Shown here: positions 15,719 to 24,769 of the stretch, piece by piece
Layout of the letters: each line of letters starts with the position of its first letter
Numbering within the stretch: the stretch's first letter is position 1
Notes under the pieces: generated by a model
What the model was told of the DNA's origin: nothing
What the model saw: only the letters and a program-made list of their open reading frames with translations
Database searches by the model: none
Source of the DNA: Gammaproteobacteria bacterium RIFOXYD12_FULL_61_37
Lineage (GTDB): Bacteria; Pseudomonadota; Gammaproteobacteria; Chromatiales; Chromatiaceae
Assembly (NCBI GenBank): GCA_001801995.1
Contig: MGZB01000056.1
Location: 1-64,000, forward strand
Direction: 5' to 3'
Length of the DNA stretch: 64,000 bases
Position numbers and translations under genes: made by a program

Positions 15719-16366
15719 TCAGTTGGGAGGAGGGGGTGGATTGGGAGAGTTGGGGGTAATACCGATCTCATCGCCATCTTCCAGCCGGGTAAAGGGCTCG
15801 GCGAACTGGCGGTTTACCGTGACCCGCACCCGGTCGTCGGCCAGCAGGTAGCCCCTTTCGAGCCATTTCCGGCGCAACCACTCCAGCAGTCCCTTGATGT
15901 CCGCCACCTTGGGCGGGACCCGGACCTGTTCCGATTCCTTCCGTAGCTTCTGCACTAGATAGGAAAAATAGAGGACCTTCAGCTCCAGAGGCTGGTCCCC
16001 CGCCACTAGGGCCGTTTCCCGCTCGTGGCCGATCGCCTTCAACTGCTCCAGGTAACGGTTCCAGTTGGTCTCGTAATTCAGCCCCAGCTCATGGAGGGTC
16101 TCCCAGGCGTAGATGCCGGTATCGTGGCCGTCGTCGAAGACCAGACGCACGGCGTAGTGCCCCTGGGGCTCGATACTTTCTATGTTGACTTCCTCCTTGC
16201 CGACGACCGGTTGCCCCATGGCCTTGACCTCGGCAGCAGGCGAATTGACGCGGAGGTATTCGCAAGGAAGCTCGAACCGGTTGCCATCGGCGAAGGCGAT
16301 GGTCAGCAAGCGGGACTTCCGGTGGAGGTTGATTTCGGTCGGGATGGGATGCTCTTTGTCGTTCAT
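15719..16366 (-). CDS. DUF971 protein fused to a MoaD/ThiS-like domain lacking diglycine
   Basis: A 215-residue fusion. Residues about 1-110 are a DUF971 (GBBH-like N-terminal) domain with HRKSRLLTIAFADG, LPCEYLRVNSPAAEV and DGHDTGIYAWETLHELG. Residues about 125-205 resemble a MoaD-type ubiquitin fold (KVLYFSYLVQKL to VTVNRQFAEPFTRLEDGDEIGI). The tail is a proline run (PNPPPPPN) rather than the Gly-Gly needed for thiocarboxylate formation, so it is probably not an active sulfur carrier for molybdopterin synthesis. DUF971 proteins are linked to Fe-S handling. The ATG at 16366 is chosen as the DUF971 start. Confidence 0.72.
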   Translation of the reverse strand: MNDKEHPIPTEINLHRKSRLLTIAFADGNRFELPCEYLRVNSPAAEVKAMGQPVVGKEEVNIESIEPQGHYAVRLVFDDGHDTGIYAWETLHELGLNYETNWNRYLEQLKAIGHERETALVAGDQPLELKVLYFSYLVQKLRKESEQVRVPPKVADIKGLLEWLRRKWLERGYLLADDRVRVTVNRQFAEPFTRLEDGDEIGITPNSPNPPPPPN

Positions 16367-16519
16367 AATGGGCGTTGATTCTGAATTCACGAATGGCCTT
16401 GTATTGTACGCCAGGGGCTGTCGATCGGTGGTAGTCGATGAGGGTATCCCTTCCCTGTTTTGTTCAAAGAACGCCGTCGACTACACTGGCGCCGTCGCAG
16501 GATGAGGACACCGGGTACC

Positions 16520-17026
16520 ATGAAAGTAGTAAGCCTCATTGCCGTTTTCCGCGCCCTCAATGTCATTGGGGCGGATTACGTTGTCGTTGGCGGTCTGGCT
16601 GTGATCGCGCACGGGTACCAGCGTTTGACCCATGACCTTGATCTTGTGATTCGGTTGAGTCCATCAAATATCGAAAGGGTCCTGTCCGCGTTATCGAAAC
16701 TCGGCTATCGCCCCTCGCTACCGGTCGAAATGATGGATTTTTGCGACGGGGAGAAACGCCGCGCCTGGATCGAGCAAAAAAACATGACCGTTTTCAATCT
16801 ATACAGCGACAACTACCCGGAAACCACTATCGACCTCTTCGCGGCTGAACCCTTTGATCCAGTGGCGGAAAGGGAACAGGGATTGATCGCCGAGCTGGAG
16901 CCTGGCCTTGCCGTCCCCTTTGCCTCCATTTCCACCCTGATCCAGATGAAGACAACCGCTGGCCGCCCCAAGGATCAAGACGACATCGAGCACCTCAGGC
17001 TGATCCGCGAGGAGGCTGGTTCGTGA
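16520..17026 (+). CDS. MNT/AbiEii-like nucleotidyltransferase
   Basis: A 168-residue minimal nucleotidyltransferase-fold protein. The catalytic signature is visible as VVGGLAVIAHG then THDLDLVIRL (G-G...DxD-like), with a third acidic residue in TTIDLFAAEP. Similar proteins occur as toxins or antitoxins that add nucleotides to tRNA or to partner proteins. The stop overlaps the GTG start of the next small gene by four bases, so the pair is translationally coupled. The start at 16520 matches the fold start; upstream sequence in this frame is low-complexity Arg. Confidence 0.68.
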   Translation: MKVVSLIAVFRALNVIGADYVVVGGLAVIAHGYQRLTHDLDLVIRLSPSNIERVLSALSKLGYRPSLPVEMMDFCDGEKRRAWIEQKNMTVFNLYSDNYPETTIDLFAAEPFDPVAEREQGLIAELEPGLAVPFASISTLIQMKTTAGRPKDQDDIEHLRLIREEAGS

Positions 17027-17217
17027 GTGCCGAAAAAGACAACGAATGGCTGACCGCCGATTGGCCGGGGGTCGAGAGGGCCGCGATTAGGCGCTCCCTC
17101 AATCTCAGCGTGCGCGAACGGCTGGAGGGGGCCGAGCAACTGGCGGAAGTCGGCCGCCGGTTTGCGCAATTGCGTATCGAGGGACGGATGACGCAACGGC
17201 GCCCGAACCGGGATTGA
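17023..17217 (+). CDS. small partner of the nucleotidyltransferase
   Basis: A 64-residue basic, probably helical protein starting at GTG 17023, overlapping the preceding stop by GTGA. Visible segments are LNLSVRERLEGAEQLAEVGRRFAQ. I do not recognise a family. Its size and coupling to the nucleotidyltransferase gene suggest a partner or cognate subunit of a two-gene module such as a toxin-antitoxin pair. Confidence 0.55.
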   Translation: MSAEKDNEWLTADWPGVERAAIRRSLNLSVRERLEGAEQLAEVGRRFAQLRIEGRMTQRRPNRD

Positions 17218-17251
17218 TAGGGACCCGCATCCTTTCAGGCGATTCTTTTGG

Positions 17252-17257
17252 TACAAT
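17252..17257 (+). promoter_or_regulatory. extended -10 element before yebC
   Basis: TACAAT preceded by TTTTGG gives an extended -10 (TGG-TACAAT) 37 bases upstream of the yebC start. No good -35 hexamer lies at 17 bases, in keeping with extended -10 promoters. It would drive yebC and possibly ruvCA. Confidence 0.5.
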
Positions 17258-17294
17258 GCCGTGATTTTCTTGACATTATTTTCCGAGGATTCCT

Positions 17295-18041
17295 ATGGCT
17301 GGGCATAGCAAATGGGCCAACATCAAGCACAAGAAGGCTGCCGTGGACAAACAGCGCGGCAAGACCTGGACTAAATTGATCCGCGAGGTCACCGTCGCTG
17401 CCCGTCAGGGCGGAGGCGACATTGCCTGCAATCCCCGTCTGCGGCTGGCGGTAGACAAGGCCTATGGGGCCAATATGCCCAAGGACACCATCGAACGTGC
17501 CATCAAGCGCGGCGCCGGTGACACGGACGTGGAAAATTACGAGGAGATCCGTTACGAGGGTTATGGCCCCGGTGGAGTGGCGGTAATGGTCGATTGCATG
17601 ACCGACAACCGCAACCGCACCGCCTCGGAGGTGCGCCATGCCTTCTCCAAATGCGGCGGCAATCTGGGCACCGACGGTTCCGTCTCCTATATGTTCAAGA
17701 AGAGCGGGGTCATCAGCTTCGAAGCCGGGACCGACGAGGACGCGGCGACGGCGGTGGCCCTGGACGCGGGGGCCGAGGACCTGGCCAGCTACGACGACGG
17801 CTCCTTCGACCTTCTGACCTCCCCCGAGGCCTTCGCCGACATCAAGGACGCCCTGGCCGCCGCCGGTTTCGAGCCCGTCATGGCCGAGGTGACCATGCGC
17901 CCGGACACCCTGAGCGCCCTGGACGCCGAGACTGCCGAAAAGGTCATGAAGATGATCAACATGCTGGAGGATCTGGATGATGTGCAGGAGGTCTACACCA
18001 ACGCCGATATTCCCGAAGCGGTGATGGAGGCCCTGGGCTAA
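17295..18041 (+). CDS. yebC: YebC/PmpR family protein
   Basis: A 248-residue YebC family protein of usual length, beginning [20 protein letters not shown]. Family members are described as DNA-binding regulators and, more recently, as translation factors that relieve stalling at proline stretches. Three-domain markers are [25 protein letters not shown] (written in parts), [11 protein letters not shown] and the C-terminal [18 protein letters not shown]. It precedes ruvC by 8 bases, the classic yebC-ruvCAB arrangement. Confidence 0.95.
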   Translation: MAGHSKWANIKHKKAAVDKQRGKTWTKLIREVTVAARQGGGDIACNPRLRLAVDKAYGANMPKDTIERAIKRGAGDTDVENYEEIRYEGYGPGGVAVMVDCMTDNRNRTASEVRHAFSKCGGNLGTDGSVSYMFKKSGVISFEAGTDEDAATAVALDAGAEDLASYDDGSFDLLTSPEAFADIKDALAAAGFEPVMAEVTMRPDTLSALDAETAEKVMKMINMLEDLDDVQEVYTNADIPEAVMEALG

Positions 18042-18049
18042 GCCCAGCC

Positions 18050-18565
18050 ATGGAAAGCCGCCGCATCTTGGGCATAGATCCGGGTTCGCGCATAACCGGT
18101 TACGCCGTCATCGACAGCGACGGGGCGCGCTCCTGTCAGGTCGAAAGCGGCTGCATCCGCCTCTCGCCGGAGGTGACGGTCGCGCATCGGCTGGGGGATA
18201 TCTTTCGCGCGGTGACTGGGATCATCGAGCGCTGCCGCCCGGATGAATTCGCCATCGAAGAGGTCTTTCTCTCCAAAAACGCCTCTTCCGCCCTGAAACT
18301 GGGGCAGGCGCGGGGGGCGGCCATCTGCGCCGCCGCGACCCAGGGCCTGCCGGTCCACGAATACGCCGCGCGCTCCGTCAAGCAGGCGGTGGTGGGCAAC
18401 GGTGCCGCCGCCAAGGAACAGGTCCAGCACATGGTCAAGTTGCTGTTGAATCTGCGCGAAGATCTCAGTCCCGACCAGGCGGACGCCCTGGCAGTTGCCC
18501 TGGCCCATGCCCATAGCCTTTCGCTGAACGACCGTCTCACCAGAATGGCCGGGGCAGTCCGATGA
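18050..18565 (+). CDS. ruvC: RuvC, Holliday junction endonuclease
   Basis: A 171-residue resolvase that cuts Holliday junctions symmetrically together with RuvAB. The RNase H-fold acidic residues are in [31 protein letters not shown] and the C-terminal [14 protein letters not shown]. The stop overlaps the ruvA start by four bases (ATGA), so ruvCA is translationally coupled. Confidence 0.96.
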   Translation: MESRRILGIDPGSRITGYAVIDSDGARSCQVESGCIRLSPEVTVAHRLGDIFRAVTGIIERCRPDEFAIEEVFLSKNASSALKLGQARGAAICAAATQGLPVHEYAARSVKQAVVGNGAAAKEQVQHMVKLLLNLREDLSPDQADALAVALAHAHSLSLNDRLTRMAGAVR

Positions 18566-19164
18566 TCGGCCGCCTCTCCGGTCTGATCCTGGAGAAACGC
18601 CCGCCGGCGTTGCTGGTGGATGTCCAAGGGGTGGGCTATGAGCTGGAGGCCCCCATGTCCACCTTCTACGACCTGCCGGGGCTGGGCGAACGGGTGACCC
18701 TCTTCACCCACCTGATGGTGCGCGAGGACGCCCATATCCTCTACGCCTTCTCCCGCGACGACCAGCGCCAGCTCTTCCGCGCCCTGCTCAAGGTCAGCGG
18801 GGTGGGGGCCAAGATGGCCCTGGCTATCTTGTCGGGCATGAGCGCCAGTGAATTTGCCGCCTGCGTGCAGGCGGATGATGCCCTGGCACTGACCCGTCTC
18901 CCCGGCATCGGCAAGAAGACCGCCGAGCGGCTGATCATCGAGATGCGCGACCGTTTGGACAAGATGTCCCTGGGGCAGGGGATTACGCTTCCCGCCACGA
19001 CGGCCAACCTGTCGGTCGAAAGCCCGGTGGCAGATGCCGTCAGCGCCCTGACTGCCCTGGGCTACAGGCCCCTGGATGCGAGTCGCATGGTTCGCGCCGT
19101 GGCGGGGGAGGGCATGGCCAGCGAGGAGATCATCCGCGCCGCGCTGAAGGGTGCCCTGGGTTGA
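18562..19164 (+). CDS. ruvA: RuvA, Holliday junction-binding subunit
   Basis: A 200-residue protein that holds the four-way junction flat for RuvB-driven branch migration. It begins [21 protein letters not shown]; the helix-hairpin-helix motifs are [15 protein letters not shown] and [16 protein letters not shown]; domain III is at the C-terminus ([14 protein letters not shown]). It is separated from ruvB by a 160-base repeat-bearing gap. Confidence 0.96.
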   Translation: MIGRLSGLILEKRPPALLVDVQGVGYELEAPMSTFYDLPGLGERVTLFTHLMVREDAHILYAFSRDDQRQLFRALLKVSGVGAKMALAILSGMSASEFAACVQADDALALTRLPGIGKKTAERLIIEMRDRLDKMSLGQGITLPATTANLSVESPVADAVSALTALGYRPLDASRMVRAVAGEGMASEEIIRAALKGALG

Positions 19165-19167
19165 CAT

Positions 19168-19320
19168 GAACCTAAATTCCTCGTTTAACCGTAAAGAACG
19201 CAAAGAACGCAAAGGAGCGCAAAGAAAGGTGGTGAGTTGCCGGTGTTCCACGCCCGTCCCGACAGATGAATGCAACGCAACGTCTTCCTTCGCGTTCTTT
19301 GCGGTTGAATAGGGGTTTCT
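19168..19320. repeat. dispersed palindromic CGCAAAG repeat, copy 2
   Basis: The left arm has AACCGTAAAGAACGCAAAG with tandem CGCAAAG units; the right arm carries CTTCGCGTTCTTTGCGGTT. It inserts between ruvA and ruvB, which are normally nearly contiguous, and its arms match copy 1 at 11115-11282. Confidence 0.7.
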
Positions 19321-19324
19321 CAGA

Positions 19325-20377
19325 ATGAAGACAGAGGAACGCCTGATCACCGCCGAGCCCCTGACCGAGGACCGGCTCCTGGATCAGAGCATCCGTCCCA
19401 AGCGGTTGCGCGACTATGTCGGCCAGCCGGCGGTGCGCGAGCAGTTGGAGATTTTCGTCCAGGCCGCCCGCCATCGCGGCGAGGCCCTGGACCATGTCCT
19501 GATCTTCGGCCCGCCCGGACTCGGCAAGACGACCCTTTCGCACATCATCGCCAACGAGATGGGGGTCAACCTGCGCCAGACCTCCGGTCCCGTGCTGGAG
19601 AAACCGGGCGACCTGGCGGCCCTGCTCACCAACCTGGAGCCCCGCGATGTCCTCTTCGTGGACGAGATCCATCGCCTCAGCCCCGTGGTGGAGGAGATCC
19701 TCTACCCGGCCATGGAGGACTTCCAGCTCGACATCATGATCGGCGAAGGACCCTCCGCCCGTTCCATCAAACTCGACCTGCAACCCTTCACCCTGGTGGG
19801 GGCCACCACGCGGGCCGGACTGCTGACCTCGCCCCTGCGCGACCGCTTCGGCATCGTGCAGCGGCTGGAGTTCTATAATGAGCGCGATCTGGCCCACATC
19901 GTCGGGCGCTCGGCGAACATCCTCGGCATCGACATCGACGCCGGCGGCGCCATGGAGATCGCCCGCCGCGCCCGTGGCACGCCGCGCATTGCTAATCGTC
20001 TTTTGCGCCGCGTGCGCGATTTCGCCCAGGTCAAGGGGAGCGGCCATATCGACAGCGCTGTGGCCGACAAGGCGCTGGATCTGATCGACGTGGACCGTTG
20101 CGGTTTCGATTACATGGACCGGAAGCTGCTGGAGACGATGATCCATAAGTTCGACGGCGGCCCTGTTGGGGTGGATAATCTGGCCGCCGCCATCGGCGAG
20201 GAACGGGGGACCATCGAGGACGTGCTGGAACCCTACCTGATCCAGCAGGGCTTTCTGATGCGCACGCCCCGCGGACGCATCGCCACGCGGAACGCCTATC
20301 TCCATTTTGGGTTGATGCCGCCGTCGCGCAACGATCAGACGGCGGTCAGGGATTTGTTCGGGGGAGACGATGTCTGA
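19325..20377 (+). CDS. ruvB: RuvB, branch-migration AAA+ ATPase
   Basis: A 350-residue hexameric motor of RuvAB. Visible are Walker [14 protein letters not shown], Walker B FVDEIHRL, sensor 1 [10 protein letters not shown] and the C-terminal winged helix ([18 protein letters not shown]). The N-terminus [11 protein letters not shown] is typical. Its stop overlaps ybgC by eight bases. The repeat just upstream may carry or disturb a promoter. Confidence 0.97.
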   Translation: MKTEERLITAEPLTEDRLLDQSIRPKRLRDYVGQPAVREQLEIFVQAARHRGEALDHVLIFGPPGLGKTTLSHIIANEMGVNLRQTSGPVLEKPGDLAALLTNLEPRDVLFVDEIHRLSPVVEEILYPAMEDFQLDIMIGEGPSARSIKLDLQPFTLVGATTRAGLLTSPLRDRFGIVQRLEFYNERDLAHIVGRSANILGIDIDAGGAMEIARRARGTPRIANRLLRRVRDFAQVKGSGHIDSAVADKALDLIDVDRCGFDYMDRKLLETMIHKFDGGPVGVDNLAAAIGEERGTIEDVLEPYLIQQGFLMRTPRGRIATRNAYLHFGLMPPSRNDQTAVRDLFGGDDV

Positions 20378-20777
20378 ACAGGGCAGGGAATTTATTCTGC
20401 CGATCCGGGTCTATTACGAAGATACTGATGCTGGCGGTGTGGTTTATCATACTAACTACTTGAAATTCATGGAGCGCGCCCGCACCGAATGGCTTCGGTC
20501 GCTGGGTTTCGAGCAGGACCGGTTGCGCGAGGAGTCGGGCATTGTGTTCGCGGTGCGGGACATGACGGTGGAGTTCCTGAAGCCCGCCCGGTTCAACGAA
20601 CTCCTGTCGGTGACCGCCTCGGTGAAGCAATCCGGTAAAGCCAGTCTGGTATTCAGTCAGACCGTGGAGCGTGGGGAGGAGTGCCTCTGCCGCGCCCTGG
20701 TCAAGGTGGCCTGTATCGACATCGCCCGCTTCAAGCCGACGGCGATACCGGCTGATATGGCACGTAGGGTGCTGTGA
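20370..20777 (+). CDS. ybgC: YbgC, acyl-CoA thioesterase of the Tol-Pal cluster
   Basis: A 135-residue hot-dog-fold thioesterase hydrolysing acyl-CoA. The 4-hydroxybenzoyl-CoA-thioesterase signature is present as [20 protein letters not shown], with the catalytic Asp in EDTDA. It is of normal length and heads the tol cluster, though a hairpin lies between it and tolQ. Confidence 0.94.
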   Translation: MSEQGREFILPIRVYYEDTDAGGVVYHTNYLKFMERARTEWLRSLGFEQDRLREESGIVFAVRDMTVEFLKPARFNELLSVTASVKQSGKASLVFSQTVERGEECLCRALVKVACIDIARFKPTAIPADMARRVL

Positions 20778-20830
20778 GCGTGCGAACCGCACCCTACGAT
20801 TCGTGTTTTCACAGTAAAAATGGACAGACA

Positions 20831-20855
20831 CGACCCTTTGGGGTCTCGTTTTTTA
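20831..20855 (+). terminator. weak hairpin with T-run before tolQ
   Basis: GACCC (20832-20836) and GGGTC (20841-20845) enclose TTTG and are followed by TCGTTTTTT. The 5-bp stem is short, so it may attenuate rather than stop transcription between ybgC and tolQ. Confidence 0.4.
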
Positions 20856-20869
20856 CGGTAACAAATTAG

Positions 20870-21544
20870 ATGCAAGCTGAACTCTCGTTCGTCAATCTCG
20901 TTCTGGGCGCCAGCCCCGTGGTCCAGTTGGTGATGGCCGCGCTAATTCTGGCCTCGCTGGTCTCCTGGACCATGATCTTCGACCGCTCGATCTCCCTGCG
21001 CCGTGCGCGCCGGGATGCCGACGAGTTCGAACGCCGTTTTTGGGGCGGCAACGAATTGACCGAACTCTACCGCCAAGTGGCCCGCGACGACGATGGCTCG
21101 CGCGGTCTGACGTCCATCTTCCGCGAGGGCTTCCGCGAATTCGCCAAGCAAAAGGAACACAAGGGCATCGCGCCGATGGATATGGTGGAAGGCGCGCGCC
21201 GCGCCATGCAGGTGGCCATGAATCGCGAGATCGATTACCTGGAGACCCATCTATCCTTCCTCGCCACGGTCGGTTCCATCAGCCCCTACGTGGGCCTGTT
21301 CGGCACTGTGTGGGGGATCATGAACTCCTTTCAGGCGCTGGGTAACGTCAAGCAGGCGACCCTGTCGCTGGTCGCGCCCGGTATCGCCGAGGCACTGATC
21401 GCCACCGCCATCGGCCTGTTTGCCGCCATTCCGGCGGTGGTTGCCTATAATCGCTACGCCAATGACGTGGAGCGGCTGGAAAACCGTTACGAGGGTTTTC
21501 TCGACGAGTTCACCACCATCCTGCAACGGCAGGCGCATAGCTGA
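20870..21544 (+). CDS. tolQ: TolQ, inner-membrane proton-channel subunit
   Basis: A 224-residue ExbB/TolQ family protein with three membrane spans: residues about 15-35 (VVQLVMAALILASLVSWTMI), 130-155 (SISPYVGLFGTVWGIMNSF) and 165-190 (LIATAIGLFAAIPAVVAYN). It couples proton flow with TolR to energise TolA for outer-membrane constriction at division. It is followed by tolR after 27 bases. Confidence 0.96.
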   Translation: MQAELSFVNLVLGASPVVQLVMAALILASLVSWTMIFDRSISLRRARRDADEFERRFWGGNELTELYRQVARDDDGSRGLTSIFREGFREFAKQKEHKGIAPMDMVEGARRAMQVAMNREIDYLETHLSFLATVGSISPYVGLFGTVWGIMNSFQALGNVKQATLSLVAPGIAEALIATAIGLFAAIPAVVAYNRYANDVERLENRYEGFLDEFTTILQRQAHS

Positions 21545-21571
21545 TAGAATTCACAGGAAATCATCCCGTCC

Positions 21572-21997
21572 ATGGCCCGTTCCAGACACAGTCGCAAACC
21601 CATGTCCCAAATCAATGTGGTCCCCTACATTGACGTCATGCTGGTGCTGTTGGTCATTTTCATGGTCACTGCCCCCATGGTCAGCCAGGGGATCAAGGTG
21701 GATCTGCCCCAACTGGATTCCGAACCTCTACCCCCCGACCAGGAAGAGCCGCTGATCGTGTCGGTGGACAAGGCCGGTCTCATGTACGTCAACATCGGCG
21801 ACGACAAGGACAAGCCGGTGGAGGCCGAGGCCCTTCAACTACGGGTGGCTGCGGTATTGCGCAACGCCCCCAAAACCCCTGTTCTGGTAAAAGGCGACAA
21901 GGACGTGGATTACGGCAAGGTGGTAGGGGCCATGCAATTGCTTCAGAAGGCAGGGGCGCCCAATGTGGGTCTCATGACCGAGACGCCGGAGGGATAA
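21572..21997 (+). CDS. tolR: TolR, inner-membrane proton-channel subunit
   Basis: A 141-residue ExbD/TolR protein: a short cytoplasmic N-terminus, one membrane span with the functional aspartate (VVPYIDVMLVLLVIFMVTAP) and a periplasmic domain ending VGLMTETPEG. It forms the motor with TolQ. Four bases separate it from tolA. Confidence 0.95.
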   Translation: MARSRHSRKPMSQINVVPYIDVMLVLLVIFMVTAPMVSQGIKVDLPQLDSEPLPPDQEEPLIVSVDKAGLMYVNIGDDKDKPVEAEALQLRVAAVLRNAPKTPVLVKGDKDVDYGKVVGAMQLLQKAGAPNVGLMTETPEG

Positions 21998-22001
21998 GGC
22001 G

Positions 22002-22823
22002 ATGGAAATCATCAAGCGCAATCCCAAGGCCTTCATGATGGCCGTGGCCATGCACCTGGTGCTGATCTTTTTCCTGGTGGTCGGGGTCGATTGGCTGGAG
22101 GACCCCAAGGTGGGCCGCCCTCCTGTGAACGTGATTCAGGCCAAGGTGATCAGCGAAGACAAAGTCGCCGCCGAGGCCCAGCAGATCAAGCAGGAACAGG
22201 AGAAGGAAAAAGCCAAGAAGCAGGCCGAGAAGACCAAGGCCGAGCAGGAATTGTCGGAATTGAAAAAGAAGCAGGAGGCGGAAAAGCTCCACTTGGCCGA
22301 TCTGGAAAAGAAACGCAAGGAAGAGGCCAAGAAGCAAGAGGAGGCCAAAACGAAGGCGGAAGCCGAGAAAAAAGAGCTGGCCGACCTGGAACAGAAGCGC
22401 AAGAAGGCCGAGGAAGATAAGAAAACCGAGAAGCGCCGCCAAGCCGAGCTTGATCGCAAGCTGCGCGAGGAAGAGATCCGCCGGCAGCATGAACAGGAGT
22501 TGCAAAATTCCCTTGCGGCAGAACAGAATGCGCGAAGCGCCGAGCAGAACGACCGCGCCTTTAACGCCTTTGGCGCGGCGGTCGAGGACTTGGTGACCCG
22601 TAACTGGCTGCGGCCCCCGGGGACCGGAACCGGCCTGAAATGCACGCTCCAGGTCCGTGTCTCCACGACCGGGACGGTATTGGGTGTGCAGGTGGTACAG
22701 GGCAGCGGTAATGAGGCCTTCGACCGGTCGGCGGAAGCGGCGGTAGTGAAGTCCGATCCTTTCCCGCCGCCGCCCCCAGGATTGAACGACATTGACTTTA
22801 TTTTTGACCCGGACAATCAGTGA
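22002..22823 (+). CDS. tolA: TolA, trans-periplasmic energy transducer
   Basis: A 273-residue protein: N-terminal anchor (residues about 10-30, [20 protein letters not shown]), a long Lys/Glu/Ala coiled coil (about 50-180) and a C-terminal TonB-like domain ([24 protein letters not shown]). It spans the periplasm to reach Pal and TolB. The coiled coil is shorter than in E. coli. The stop overlaps the upstream frame of tolB. Confidence 0.93.
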   Translation: MEIIKRNPKAFMMAVAMHLVLIFFLVVGVDWLEDPKVGRPPVNVIQAKVISEDKVAAEAQQIKQEQEKEKAKKQAEKTKAEQELSELKKKQEAEKLHLADLEKKRKEEAKKQEEAKTKAEAEKKELADLEQKRKKAEEDKKTEKRRQAELDRKLREEEIRRQHEQELQNSLAAEQNARSAEQNDRAFNAFGAAVEDLVTRNWLRPPGTGTGLKCTLQVRVSTTGTVLGVQVVQGSGNEAFDRSAEAAVVKSDPFPPPPPGLNDIDFIFDPDNQ

Positions 22824-22828
22824 GAGCC

Positions 22829-24115
22829 ATGAAACGACCCTTCACGATCCTATTGTTGATGCTCCTCGCCGCACCGGCCTGGAGCCTGACCATTCAGATT
22901 ACCGGCGGGACCGAAGGCGCCCTGCCGATCGCCGTGGTCCCCTTCGGCACCGCTGGTTCCGGGGAAGCGCCCATGTTCAACCTGGGTGAGATTGTAGCGT
23001 CCGACCTCAAGCGTTGCGGCCGTTTCCGTACCCTGGACGAGAAAGACATGGTGGCCAAGCCCAACGTGGGCACCCAGGTGGACTTCAAGGACTGGCGGGC
23101 CCTGAAACAGGATTATCTGGTGGTGGGACAGGTTACCCCCAGCGGCGACAGCTACCAGGTCCGTTTCGAGCTGCTCGATGTCAACAAGGGGCAACAACTG
23201 CTGGGTTACAACATGACCAGCAACGCCCGCGATCTACGCTCCACCGCCCATCAGATCGCGGACATGATCTACGAAAAAATAATCGGTGAGCCCGGCTCCT
23301 TCAACACCCGTGTGGCCTACATCACGGCCAAGGGAGAGACTACCGTAAACTCGCAGATCGCCCTGCAAGTCTCCGACTCCGACGGCTTTAACCCACAGAC
23401 TATCGTCTCTTCCCATGACCCGCTGATGTCTCCCGCTTGGTCGCCTGACGGGCGCCGCATCGCTTACGTCTCCTTCGAGTTGGATCAGCCGTCTATCTAT
23501 GTGCAAGATGTCTTCACCGGCAAGCGCACCAAGGTTGCCAGCTACCGGGGAATCAACAGCGCCCCTGCCTGGTCGCCAGACGGCAAAAAGCTTGCCATGA
23601 CCCTCTCCAAGGACGGCAATCCCGATATCTATGTCTACGACCTGGACGGCGGCGGCCTTAACCGAATTACCAACCATTTCTCCATCGACACGGAGGCGAG
23701 CTGGTCGCCCGATGGCCACAAGCTGGCGTTTACCTCCGACCGTGGCGGCAAGCCGCAGATCTATGAAGTCTCCGCCGGTGGCGGCGAACCGAGGCGCGTG
23801 ACCTTCGAGGGAAGCTACAACGCCCGCGCCTCCTACTCCCCCAACGGCAAATCCCTCGCCCTGGTGACCCAGTCTAGCGGCGGTTACCGGATCGGTCTGG
23901 TGGATCTGGCCAACGGTTCCATGCAGGTACTGACCGATGGAAGGGTTGACGAGTCGCCCAGTTTTGCGCCCAACGGCAGCATGATAATTTACGCGACCAA
24001 AGAGGGTGGCAAGGGTGTACTGGCCGCCGTCTCCGTGGATGGCAGGGTCAAGCAACGCCTCTCGGTTCAGGCCGGGGATGTCCGTGAACCCGATTGGGCG
24101 CCTAATGTAAAATAA
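22829..24115 (+). CDS. tolB: TolB, periplasmic beta-propeller
   Basis: A 428-residue protein with Sec signal peptide ([19 protein letters not shown]), an alpha/beta N-terminal domain and a six-bladed propeller whose blades repeat the [11 protein letters not shown] / [15 protein letters not shown] motif. It cycles between Pal and TolA. The ATG at 22829 is preferred to the in-frame GTG at 22820, because it begins the signal peptide directly. Confidence 0.96.
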   Translation: MKRPFTILLLMLLAAPAWSLTIQITGGTEGALPIAVVPFGTAGSGEAPMFNLGEIVASDLKRCGRFRTLDEKDMVAKPNVGTQVDFKDWRALKQDYLVVGQVTPSGDSYQVRFELLDVNKGQQLLGYNMTSNARDLRSTAHQIADMIYEKIIGEPGSFNTRVAYITAKGETTVNSQIALQVSDSDGFNPQTIVSSHDPLMSPAWSPDGRRIAYVSFELDQPSIYVQDVFTGKRTKVASYRGINSAPAWSPDGKKLAMTLSKDGNPDIYVYDLDGGGLNRITNHFSIDTEASWSPDGHKLAFTSDRGGKPQIYEVSAGGGEPRRVTFEGSYNARASYSPNGKSLALVTQSSGGYRIGLVDLANGSMQVLTDGRVDESPSFAPNGSMIIYATKEGGKGVLAAVSVDGRVKQRLSVQAGDVREPDWAPNVK

Positions 24116-24265
24116 GGATTCAGAAGGTAGAATTTAGAAAACAGCAGTCAGACAGAGTGATGTAATTCTGGCGTATGACTCCTAAATAGTGAATTGCCGG
24201 GACTCCCCGGAGTATTTACCGGTTTGGAATTGATTCCGAACCCTGTTAGCAAGAGGTAGTTGAAC

Positions 24266-24769
24266 ATGAAGATCTCCGTTAAATTGGCGCCCCTGGCCCT
24301 CTCGGCTGTGCTGCTGGCCGGCTGTAGCGGTATGAGCAACCGTAAAGACGGACCCGCTCCCGTCGCGGGCGGGGCCGACACCAGCGGAGCGGCTGGCGAG
24401 AGTCGTTATGGCGCCAACAGACTAGGCACCCCCGGCGACCCTTTGTCCCAAAAGGTTGTCTTTTTCGAGTATGACAGCAACGAGGTTACCCCTGAGGGCC
24501 GTACGATTCTGCTGGCCCATGCCCGCAAGCTCGCCAGCAGCCGTGGCAGCGTGACCCTGGAAGGCCATACCGACGAGCGTGGCGCCCGCGAATACAACAT
24601 CGCCCTGGGTGAACGCCGGGCTACTGCCGCCAGGGATATCCTGACCGGCGCCGGCGTCTCCGCGGGCCAGATCCTGACCATCAGCTACGGTGAGGAACGT
24701 CCCGCCGAAGCCGGCGGCAGCGATGATGTCTTGGCCAAAAATCGGCGTGTCGAGATCGTCTACAGATGA
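24266..24769 (+). CDS. pal: Pal, peptidoglycan-associated lipoprotein
   Basis: A 167-residue outer-membrane lipoprotein. The lipobox is LLAGC near residue 21; the OmpA-like peptidoglycan-binding domain shows VFFEYDSNEV, LEGHTDERGAREYNIALGERR and KNRRVEIVY. The ATG at 24266 has AGAGG nine bases upstream; the upstream TTG is not needed. A 150-base gap with a small CCGG hairpin precedes it, so it may have its own promoter. It overlaps cpoB by four bases. Confidence 0.96.
   Translation: MKISVKLAPLALSAVLLAGCSGMSNRKDGPAPVAGGADTSGAAGESRYGANRLGTPGDPLSQKVVFFEYDSNEVTPEGRTILLAHARKLASSRGSVTLEGHTDERGAREYNIALGERRATAARDILTGAGVSAGQILTISYGEERPAEAGGSDDVLAKNRRVEIVYR

Noticed and set aside
18136-19350. 404-residue minus-strand frame containing the repeat-coded TAKNAKED peptide
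   Set aside because: It reads through ruvCA and a dispersed repeat; such peptides are a known by-product of CGCAAAG repeats.
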